From positions 1 through 23,043 of IMG/VR virus record IMGVR_UViG_3300048785_000032: a stretch of 23,043 bases of DNA; one strand, 5' to 3'. A program made the translations under genes and the position numbers. Under the pieces are notes generated by a model. The model worked only from the letters and a program-made list of their open reading frames with translations. It had not been told where the DNA came from and ran no database searches. The stretch is from a virus. This document shows positions 1 to 5,736 of this stretch, in pieces; positions within the stretch are counted from its first letter, which is position 1; every line of letters starts with the position of its first letter.

Positions 1-360
1 GATGCCACCGTCACGATGGACAGCAGCCAGGGCCTCAAGCTGGTGGGATTGGATTCCGCTCCCACTGCCGTCCTCTCCAATGATCCGCATGGAAGGATGC
101 CGCTGCTTAGTGTCCTTGAGTTCGATCCCGATGTTCCGGGCGATCTTGGGATACTCCTTCCCTTCGCTGTCCTCAAGTCCTTCGACTGGCAGCCACCCTG
201 TCACGTCGAAGAGAGCACGCCCAACCAGGACCCAGATCGGCATGGTGCCTTTCATCCCGCAGCACCGCATCTTCGGATACAGGCGGTAGAGGTAAGCCCC
301 GCACTTCTTGCGGATGGCAGGGAACTTCTCCTCAAAGTCTCGTTCAAACTGATTAGCCAT
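1..360 (-). CDS. RecU-like Holliday junction resolvase (PD-(D/E)XK nuclease), 3' end outside window
   Basis: The reading frame starts at the ATG at 360 and runs off the window edge after 120 codons without a stop. I recognise a PD-(D/E)XK nuclease of the RecU type, which cleaves four-way junctions so that recombined phage DNA can be packaged. Visible signatures are an acidic residue in FDVTG (about residue 58), the E-x-K motif in IGIELKDTKQ (about 87-96), and the following QSHQLEAL...GGI pattern near 107-120, matching the hQ..L...GG pattern of RecU/VRR-like nucleases. A GGAG box lies about 6 bases before the ATG. It is the last gene seen in the leftward replication cluster. Another small PD-(D/E)XK endonuclease cannot be excluded because the C-terminus is missing. 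Confidence 0.72.
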   Translation of the reverse strand, partial: MANQFERDFEEKFPAIRKKCGAYLYRLYPKMRCCGMKGTMPIWVLVGRALFDVTGWLPVEGLEDSEGKEYPKIARNIGIELKDTKQRHPSMRIIGEDGSGSGIQSHQLEALAAVHRDGGI

Positions 361-439
361 TGTCACTCCAAAAAAGAGGAGCCCGGCGAAGGACTACTGC
401 TTTATCTGAGCAGACCTTGCCGAGCCCCAAGCCCCAACC

Positions 440-1624
440 TCAGATCTGCTCCCATTCCGGGTTATTCTGGTAAAACTTTTCAGGCCAATTACTGTCCTCT
501 TCCTCGGTGCGTTTCGTGATTGACTCCTCCGGTATGTAGACAACGGAGAAAGAAGCCTCGTAGTCAACACCGGACACGAACAACACGTGCCGGAAGATGC
601 CGCTCAGGTTCTCCTTATCCCGATACCGCCGGCCAGTAATCGGGCTGAAGGTGGCGTGGTGAAGATTCCGCACCACAACATCATGGCAGATCGGCACAGT
701 GCTGCATTTGCATTGGTCGATGACCTTGTTATCCACCACCAGGGCGAAGCAAGAGTCGATTCGATACAACCCGCTTTCAAGGACTACCATGCTGACATCC
801 TGCTGGGGAAGCTGGGGACCACCTACAACCGCCGGAGCAGGAGCCAGATCCGGCGTGGGCACCGTGTACAGTTTGGAGTCGCTAGGGAACACAGTGGGAT
901 TGACCGGGAACTCTACGGGGCAATCACTGGACAGAGTGTTCTCATCAACGAAGGGATGGCCCAAGCAGCCGCCGTAGACCGCTTCGGCCTTGGCCTTGTA
1001 AGCCTTGAACGCAGCGGATTCACTCCGGACAGAATCGCTTTCCAGGTCGCGATCCGCCTGGTAGATCGGCAGATCGTTGAGAGTCTCAGGGAGCACTCCA
1101 GCATTGATCCAGTATTGAGTCTGGATCAGGCACAGCACGTTCCAAGTGGCAGCGACCAGGTGGGGCTCGTCCACTTCCCCGGCAGTATGCTTCAAGTAGT
1201 GACGGATAGCCGAGTCCAGGTAGCGGGAGAGCGGAATACCCTTCTCCCAGTTCCTAGCAGCGTACCGTTCGGCTCCTTTTTCAAAGTGCTTGGACACCTC
1301 TAGGATCGCATTGGGGAAGTTCTCCAGGCTGTAGTCCTGCACGTGGATGGCAGGGTCCAGGTGTTCCTCGATCTCGGCCAGGAGCACCAGAGCGGCGACC
1401 TGAAGATCGAGGATGTCCTGTCCGGCCCCGAAGCAAAAGAGACCACTCAGAGGCTGATCCCCGCGAGTGATCATGAACGAATCCGAGTCCGCCAGCAGAT
1501 TGAATAGGGCATCCATGGGCAGCAGGTCACAGCGACCCTTGCCAGACGAGTTGTCCCGCACCGCACCAGTGCTGAAAGACTTCTCTCCTTTTCCATTGGT
1601 CAGAATGGGCTGATCAAAATTCAT
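440..1624 (-). CDS. dATP/dGTP diphosphohydrolase-like protein (DUF5664-type N-terminal domain) with an unknown C-terminal half
   Basis: This is a 394-residue protein. The start at 1624 is chosen because a GAGGACAAA site precedes it and its ATG overlaps the upstream stop as ATGA; the frame stays open upstream but without phage-like sequence. Residues about 15-180 resemble the phage DUF5664 family, annotated as dATP/dGTP diphosphohydrolase N-terminal domain: GAVRDNSSGKGRCDLLP near 20-36, HFEKGAERYAARNWEKGIP near 113-131, and LDSAIRHYLKH...HLVAATWNVLCL near 136-166, which looks like a helical MazG-type metal-binding fold. Such enzymes hydrolyse dNTPs to dNMP plus pyrophosphate and adjust nucleotide pools. 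Residues about 190-394 contain a Pro-rich linker and a beta-rich segment I do not recognise. Catalytic activity is inferred. Confidence 0.7.
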   Translation of the reverse strand: MNFDQPILTNGKGEKSFSTGAVRDNSSGKGRCDLLPMDALFNLLADSDSFMITRGDQPLSGLFCFGAGQDILDLQVAALVLLAEIEEHLDPAIHVQDYSLENFPNAILEVSKHFEKGAERYAARNWEKGIPLSRYLDSAIRHYLKHTAGEVDEPHLVAATWNVLCLIQTQYWINAGVLPETLNDLPIYQADRDLESDSVRSESAAFKAYKAKAEAVYGGCLGHPFVDENTLSSDCPVEFPVNPTVFPSDSKLYTVPTPDLAPAPAVVGGPQLPQQDVSMVVLESGLYRIDSCFALVVDNKVIDQCKCSTVPICHDVVVRNLHHATFSPITGRRYRDKENLSGIFRHVLFVSGVDYEASFSVVYIPEESITKRTEEEDSNWPEKFYQNNPEWEQI

Positions 1625-2019
1625 TTTGTCCTCGCAAAGTAGTTGTTGATAAAGTACTGGCCAATAATAGCGGCCACGTAGTGCCGGGAGACGGGAACAA
1701 AGAATCCGATCTCGTTCTCCTCGTGGAAGTTGAGCTTCAGCAGGTGGGCCAGGGCAACCTCGGGCCGCACTCCTGCCGAGTGAGGCCAGCCACGCAACAG
1801 GGCAATGTCCGTGCATTCACAGATGACATTCAGATCCCGCTTCATGCAGTCAGCGATAAAGGGTGGATCGTCCGCATTGTCCCCTGCCGCCCGGTCCATG
1901 TCGGAAGGGTTGAACACGAAATACCCACAATCGCCGAAGTGTAAAGCCGCACGATCGAACGCAGGGAAGTTGAGATCAGGCAGGCCCCTCATCGGACCTG
2001 CGATGTAGATCTTCTTCAT
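1621..2019 (-). CDS. DUF4406 / nucleoside 2-deoxyribosyltransferase-like protein
   Basis: A 132-residue protein with the N-terminal signature KKIYIAGPMRGLPDLNFPAF and a later DIALLRGWPHSAGVRPEVALA (about 71-91), as in the phage DUF4406 family related to nucleoside 2-deoxyribosyltransferases. Those enzymes exchange or remove bases on deoxynucleosides; here a role in nucleotide salvage or modification is inference. The start at 2019 is set by an AAAGGAATCCT site and by the ATGA overlap with the helicase stop; an upstream in-frame extension to 2112 lacks family similarity and a good ribosome site. Downstream its stop overlaps the next start by ATGA, so the pair is probably translationally coupled to the dNTP-hydrolase-like gene, consistent with a shared nucleotide-metabolism role. 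Confidence 0.75.
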   Translation of the reverse strand: MKKIYIAGPMRGLPDLNFPAFDRAALHFGDCGYFVFNPSDMDRAAGDNADDPPFIADCMKRDLNVICECTDIALLRGWPHSAGVRPEVALAHLLKLNFHEENEIGFFVPVSRHYVAAIIGQYFINNYFARTK

Positions 2020-2864
2020 AGGATTCCTTTCTTTTCTTCTTTGACACTCTCGAATCTGGTCCTGGCCGCATTGAACTGGGTCGAGACAATCCCAGATGGG
2101 CCATTCCTCCACTTTTCAAGAAGGAGGTCGTACACGATGTCCTGGCCTTCGCCATTCTTGTGAATCAACAGGATGTTGTCAGCAACTTGTTCGAGTTCGC
2201 CCGAGTCCTTGAGATCAGCTACAGTCGGAGCCCGATTGGCTTTGGCTGATTCCCGGTTCAACTGGCTGAGTACCAGGAACAACACGTCATGATCCCGAGC
2301 CAGTTGCTTCAAGGTGCGGATGCAGTCCCCGATGAACGAGGCCCGGAGATCGGTTGAGGAAGCCTTCCCTGCCGTCATTAACTGGATGTAGTCCAGAGCC
2401 AGGATTCTGATCCCAGCCTTGATCCAGTCGATGCTGGCTCGGCGAATGTACTGGACAGTGGCGGCAGAGGAGTCATCAACGTAGAGGGGCAGCTTAACAA
2501 TGTCCGCCAGGGCATTGTCACGGGTCTTGCGTTGCTTGTCAGTCAGTTCTCCTTTCCGGAGAGCAATGGAATTGAGCCCAGTGCGTGCTGCGATCATGCG
2601 GTTCATGAGGGACCGGCCACACATTTCGATGCTGAAGATTCCCACCGGCATCTTGTGGTGGATGGCGATGTTCTCCACGAACTGCATCATCAGGCTGGTC
2701 TTGCCGATGTTGGGCCGAGCCGCAATCAGCGTGAGTTCACCCGTGGGAAGCCCACCTGTGAAGTCATCCAGTTCCTTGATGCCCGTGGAGAAGAAGGTGA
2801 CCGGACGAGCCTTCAAGTACTGCTTGCCGATCTCACTGATATGTCTGCCAGGAAGCTTACGCAT
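2016..2864 (-). CDS. DnaB-type replicative helicase (RecA-like core only)
   Basis: A 282-residue protein that matches the C-terminal ATPase domain of DnaB/gp4-like helicases, which unwind DNA ahead of the polymerase. Walker A is ARPNIGKTS at 49-57 (Lys55, Thr56), the catalytic glutamate is in FSIEM (Glu80), Walker B is LALDYIQLM at 155-163, motif H3 ends in LSQLNRES near 199-206, H4 is DSGELEQVADNI at 220-231, and an arginine-finger-like KWRNGPSG lies at 251-258. The N-terminal domain of cellular DnaB (roughly 150 residues) is absent; only about 20 residues precede the core, so primase contact would have to differ. AAGGTGGG precedes the ATG. No primase gene is visible in the window. Confidence 0.92.
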   Translation of the reverse strand: MRKLPGRHISEIGKQYLKARPVTFFSTGIKELDDFTGGLPTGELTLIAARPNIGKTSLMMQFVENIAIHHKMPVGIFSIEMCGRSLMNRMIAARTGLNSIALRKGELTDKQRKTRDNALADIVKLPLYVDDSSAATVQYIRRASIDWIKAGIRILALDYIQLMTAGKASSTDLRASFIGDCIRTLKQLARDHDVLFLVLSQLNRESAKANRAPTVADLKDSGELEQVADNILLIHKNGEGQDIVYDLLLEKWRNGPSGIVSTQFNAARTRFESVKEEKKGIL

Positions 2865-3011
2865 TCAATACCCACCTTTCATCATTCGGAATCCGTCCCG
2901 GAGTCTTTGGGCAAACTCCTCGTCAGCAGGGAGGTATTTCCTTGGCTCAAATTCGGTGTGCTTTGGCTCACCGGACCTACGCCGCTTGTGTGGATTACGC
3001 TTGACCTTCAT
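2865..3011 (-). CDS. Small basic protein of unknown function
   Basis: A 48-residue protein, strongly basic at its N-terminus (KVKRNPHKRRR), with an acidic and then mixed C-terminus. I do not recognise it. Two adjacent ATG codons (3014 and 3011) are available; the second is better spaced from the AAAGGA site. Its stop is immediately followed by the helicase ATG, and its first 17 bases overlap the end of the upstream Rmf-like gene. The basic head suggests nucleic-acid contact, but this is only inference. Confidence 0.55.
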   Translation of the reverse strand: MKVKRNPHKRRRSGEPKHTEFEPRKYLPADEEFAQRLRDGFRMMKGGY

Positions 3012-3177
3012 CATATTCCTTTCCGAAGGCGTCGTTCCAGCCTTGTTCCCAAGCCTGGTACTTGTCAGAGCCCCAGTCGAAGGGATTCTCCTGGAGAGAC
3101 TTTCCGTTCCGGAAGCCCTTCTTTCCACTGGCGTACTCCTTGGGGAAGTTCACGTGTTCAAGTCCGTCCGCGTACAT
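2995..3177 (-). CDS. Rmf/CrpP-like small protein
   Basis: A 60-residue protein. The start at 3177 is chosen over an upstream ATG (3204) because an AGGGAGGTCTTA site directly precedes it. The pattern GKKGFRNGKSLQENPF (18-33) followed by AWEQGWNDAF (42-51) resembles the ribosome modulation factor family and the phage/plasmid CrpP-like small proteins (G...G..G....P.......W..GW..A). Rmf itself dimerises ribosomes in stationary phase; what a phage copy does is not known to me. The resemblance is short and made by eye. The ATG shares one base with the stop of the tiny membrane peptide gene before it (TAATG). Confidence 0.6.
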   Translation of the reverse strand: MYADGLEHVNFPKEYASGKKGFRNGKSLQENPFDWGSDKYQAWEQGWNDAFGKEYDEGQA

Positions 3178-3263
3178 TAAGACCTCCCTTTGACCAGGAT
3201 ACACAAAATAGTGATGACTAGGGGAAAGGCGAACGCAGACAGAACCATTGCCACGGCAATCAT
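3177..3263 (-). CDS. Tiny single-pass membrane peptide
   Basis: A 28-codon reading frame beginning ATG ATT GCC at 3263. It is almost entirely hydrophobic (IAVAMVLSAFAFPLVITILC) and ends in a short basic tail (VKGRS), so it should be one membrane helix. A GGAGGAAAG site sits at the correct distance. It is locked between neighbours: its start overlaps the ERF gene stop (TGATG) and its stop overlaps the next start (TAATG). This spacing and the ribosome site, not homology, support it. Function unknown; small phage membrane peptides can act in lysis timing or exclusion, but nothing here shows that. Confidence 0.6.
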   Translation of the reverse strand: MIAVAMVLSAFAFPLVITILCILVKGRS

Positions 3264-3781
3264 CACTTTCCTCCGAAGATAGAGAGCTTCTTCTGGGGGG
3301 CTTTGGCGGCAGCAGGGGCTTTGGCTTCAGTCTGGGAAGCTACTTCCCCGTCGTCGTCATGTTCCGCCACCAGCATTGCAAGTCCAGAGAGGCCGTACCG
3401 GCGTGCGTATGTGGCCGCAGAGCCGTACCCTTGGGCGTTGCTGCGGTCGCAGGGAATGACACAGGTGCCCCCGATGTACTCACCCGACTTGTGGAGTGCG
3501 AGCGTAGTGAGGGCAACCGAGCCGTATTCCGCTTGGGAGTATGTCTGGACAATGAGGATGTCTTGGGCATTGAAAGCCTCCTTAGCAGACTCCAGGCAAG
3601 CCCCCAGACTGGCGTAGGGGTTTCCGAAGTGGGGATTCTTGGAGTCCATGACTGGCTGCTTGAGCTTCCTCTGAGCGGCCAACATGGCCGGCACGATCTG
3701 CTTGATCGAGTCCGAGTGAATGAAAGCCACGACGGGCATAGGCGGTCCTGCCGTCACTTCTTCTTGGATATCTTCCGACAT
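3263..3781 (-). CDS. erf: ERF-family single-strand annealing recombinase
   Basis: A 172-residue protein of the ERF family (P22 Erf, the functional analogue of RecT/Red-beta), which anneals complementary single strands during recombination-dependent replication or genome circularisation. Family signatures are DSKNPHFGNPYASLGACLE (46-64) and NAQGYGSAATYARRYGLSGL (115-134) followed by the acidic HDDDGE (141-146). The C-terminus is Ala/Lys-rich and ends KKLSIFGGK. AAGGAGACGAA precedes the ATG, which lies inside the end of the exonuclease gene (28-base overlap). Pairing of an exonuclease with an annealing protein in adjacent genes is the classic phage exonuclease/SSAP arrangement. Confidence 0.9.
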   Translation of the reverse strand: MSEDIQEEVTAGPPMPVVAFIHSDSIKQIVPAMLAAQRKLKQPVMDSKNPHFGNPYASLGACLESAKEAFNAQDILIVQTYSQAEYGSVALTTLALHKSGEYIGGTCVIPCDRSNAQGYGSAATYARRYGLSGLAMLVAEHDDDGEVASQTEAKAPAAAKAPQKKLSIFGGK

Positions 3782-4950
3782 TTCGTCTCCTTGGGGGTTG
3801 GCACAGTTTCGAGGTAAGCGGAGTCGGTGGTCACAATGGCCCCGGCTTCCTCCAGCTTCTTCCTCATTTCGTCCAAGATGACCTTCCTCATCGGCCCCTT
3901 TACTCTACGGGCGGCAGCGGTGAAGAGATCTCCCTGGTTCAGTTTCGTAGCGTTGCTGATATCCCTTGCCGTCACGTACTTGGCCACCACGGGGAGAGCC
4001 CTGGACGTGAGCAGGATAGACCGGCTCCGGAGCTTCACGGCAAAGTCATTGCCATTGCCGAGCTTGATCGGGCCATTCTTGATCGCGTCTTCCTTGATGT
4101 GCTCGCGGATACGCTTGATGGAGGTGTCGGCCATCTTCATTGCAGTCACGATCTTGGACTTCAACTCCTCCGGCAATGCCCGGAAGTCCTTCGCGTACTC
4201 CACTTCCTTCACGGTGTCTGCCAGGAGTTGCATGGAGCCCTTGAGGTAGGTCCGGAACGTCTTGCACGTGTCGTTCAGGGGGCAGTAGACACACCGGCGG
4301 TTGACCGTGTAGCGATCCTCCAGGCTGTCCAGTTCCTTCATCCATGCTTTCATAGACGGAACATCGAAGTCAATCGTCGTAATCTCCGGCGGGGAGGCGT
4401 CAAGGTAGGCATAGGCCACGTGAACGGTATACTGCTCTGGCCGGCCCATCTTTGTCCACGCCCCAACGGCGTAACCCGCCATCTGATGATAGTGGTCGTC
4501 CCTGGTTCGCCCAGTCTTGAAGTCCACCACATACGCAGCAGTTGGGCTAGTATCCAGAATGTCAACGTGACCAGTAAGGGAATACTTCTCAGTCTCAAAC
4601 TCAACTTTCACCTCGAATTGGGGGTTCTTCATGTCACTTCGGGCCTGAGTCACGAGCTTCAGTCCTGCCGCCCAAAGAGCTTTGGCACGCTCTACCTCGG
4701 GCTCATCATACCTCGCCTCGATCCGGTGGAAGTTGATCTCACCAGTCTCCACAGTGTGCTGGATGGCAGCATGGATGTCAGTGCCTAGATTCTCCATCCC
4801 GTTCTCGACCCGAACGGCTACCAGCCGGTCGGGATTCTTAACGGCTGAAGGGCACGAGAAGAGCAGGGGAAGACTTGAGCACCGCACCTGGTATTTCCCC
4901 TTTACGGAAAGGGGAGTAGTAGTAGAAGTCGTTGTCCGTTTCGCAGTCAT
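3754..4950 (-). CDS. PD-(D/E)XK exonuclease with Fe-S cluster cysteines (Cas4/AddB/RecB-like)
   Basis: A 398-residue protein. Start 4950 has a GGAG site 7 bases upstream; the frame is open upstream to 5175 but that part is the shadow of the neighbouring gene. The nuclease core shows GTDIHAAI (His60), GHVDILD (Asp130), VVDFKTG (Asp143, Lys145) and HQMAGYA (Gln156, Tyr160), the RecB-family motifs. Cys33 in FSCPS plus C220-x2-C223-x5-C229 give the C...CxxCx5C pattern that binds a 4Fe-4S cluster in Cas4 and AddB. It probably resects double-strand ends to load the ERF protein encoded next. The C-terminal 160 residues are helical and unrecognised. The first 113 bases overlap the upstream gene, which is unusually long. 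Confidence 0.88.
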   Translation of the reverse strand: MTAKRTTTSTTTPLSVKGKYQVRCSSLPLLFSCPSAVKNPDRLVAVRVENGMENLGTDIHAAIQHTVETGEINFHRIEARYDEPEVERAKALWAAGLKLVTQARSDMKNPQFEVKVEFETEKYSLTGHVDILDTSPTAAYVVDFKTGRTRDDHYHQMAGYAVGAWTKMGRPEQYTVHVAYAYLDASPPEITTIDFDVPSMKAWMKELDSLEDRYTVNRRCVYCPLNDTCKTFRTYLKGSMQLLADTVKEVEYAKDFRALPEELKSKIVTAMKMADTSIKRIREHIKEDAIKNGPIKLGNGNDFAVKLRSRSILLTSRALPVVAKYVTARDISNATKLNQGDLFTAAARRVKGPMRKVILDEMRKKLEEAGAIVTTDSAYLETVPTPKETKCRKISKKK

Positions 4951-5284
4951 ATTCGCTCCAAAAGAGGTCGGCAGGGAGGACCCAGCCAGTCGATGCAAAG
5001 TGGAACCTAGAAGACGGGGCATATTCCCACCACTTCCACCACGTGAAGTAGAGAGGATTAGGTGCCCACTCACCACTGACTCCGTAGTCGGGGCCAGTAT
5101 CAATTTCCCTGGCCCAGTGGCACACGATGAAGTCCTCCAGCAGTATCCGGTCACTGCCGCAGATCTGATGAACATCCGTGTTAGCCTGCCTCATCCGGAG
5201 TATGGCTTCCTCGGCACTTATCCGATTTACCAGGACCTCCTGGCAGCTTTCGTCCGTTGGCTCGATCCACTCGATGTACTTCAT
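4838..5284 (-). CDS. Hypothetical acidic, Trp/Tyr-rich protein
   Basis: A 148-residue protein with start 5284 preceded by AAAGGATCAAGA. The N-terminal part carries RISAEEAILRMRQ and ILLEDFIVCHWA, a pattern I associate with uncharacterised phage proteins in early regions; the C-terminal half is rich in aromatic residues (YFTWWKWWEY, NDFYYYSPF). No catalytic motif is evident. Its last 113 bases overlap the exonuclease gene in another frame and its first 104 bases overlap the gene upstream, so it forms the middle of a chain of overlapped genes. I cannot assign a function. Confidence 0.65.
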   Translation of the reverse strand: MKYIEWIEPTDESCQEVLVNRISAEEAILRMRQANTDVHQICGSDRILLEDFIVCHWAREIDTGPDYGVSGEWAPNPLYFTWWKWWEYAPSSRFHFASTGWVLPADLFWSEYDCETDNDFYYYSPFRKGEIPGAVLKSSPALLVPFSR

Positions 5285-5387
5285 TCTTGATCCTTTCATG
5301 TTCGGCCCACCAGGCATCCCAGTTCTGTTTTCCCACGACGGAGAAGGGACGCGGAGTGTCACCCTTTCCATTCTGTCCGTCAACCAT
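5181..5387 (-). CDS. Small hypothetical protein
   Basis: A 68-residue protein. The start at 5387 is preferred over an ATG at 5396 because an AGGATGACAAGA stretch gives it a workable ribosome site, and it then overlaps the preceding stop by eight bases. The N-terminal half NGKGDTPRPFSV...NWDAWWAEHERI looks like a genuine short phage protein; the last 30 residues (rich in Gly, Pro and Lys) overlap the next gene and look less constrained. Function unknown. Confidence 0.5.
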   Translation of the reverse strand: MVDGQNGKGDTPRPFSVVGKQNWDAWWAEHERIKNEVHRVDRANGRKLPGGPGKSDKCRGSHTPDEAG

Positions 5388-5736
5388 TCTTGTCATCCTG
5401 CTTCAAGAGGTCCTCGATTCCTTGGCGAGGAGTGGCATCGAACCGGGGCTCATCAGGAGTGCCCATGTCAATGACACCGCTCATCACCACAAGGTATAGT
5501 TCCCCGGTGGCCGTGTCAAGTTCATAGACACCACCACCCCCGGATATACCCACAAGCGTAAATCGCCCAGGAGCCAATTTAAGCCCTTCCTGCTTCAAGG
5601 TGACATTGCCATCCACATTGACCGCAGGAGCCCCGGAAATGGCAGGTTCCGCCAGTTTCTTGACCACGCGGTCTACTGCCAAGCCTCCCAGCAGGACCAC
5701 AATGCACACGCAAATCCACGGTAGCGAATTCTTCAT
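5380..5736 (-). CDS. Membrane-anchored hypothetical protein
   Basis: A 118-residue protein with a hydrophobic N-terminal segment (WICVCIVVLLGGLAVDRVV, about residues 7-25) that should act as a signal anchor, followed by a beta-rich soluble domain with a Gly run (VGISGGGGVYELD) and an acidic C-terminus. No lipobox is obvious. A TGAGGTG site precedes the ATG, which overlaps the polymerase stop as ATGA, so the two are probably coupled. I do not recognise the domain; a small periplasmic or inner-membrane phage protein is the most that can be said. Confidence 0.65.
   Translation of the reverse strand: MKNSLPWICVCIVVLLGGLAVDRVVKKLAEPAISGAPAVNVDGNVTLKQEGLKLAPGRFTLVGISGGGGVYELDTATGELYLVVMSGVIDMGTPDEPRFDATPRQGIEDLLKQDDKNG

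Noticed and set aside
587-1303. A 238-residue plus-strand frame opposite the dNTP diphosphohydrolase-like gene
   Set aside because: All genes in this half run leftward with good ribosome sites; this frame has none and no domain.
2500-3221. Two overlapping plus-strand frames of about 226-229 residues opposite the helicase and small genes
   Set aside because: They are shadows of well-supported minus-strand genes, and their translations are Ser/Arg/Leu-rich without motifs.
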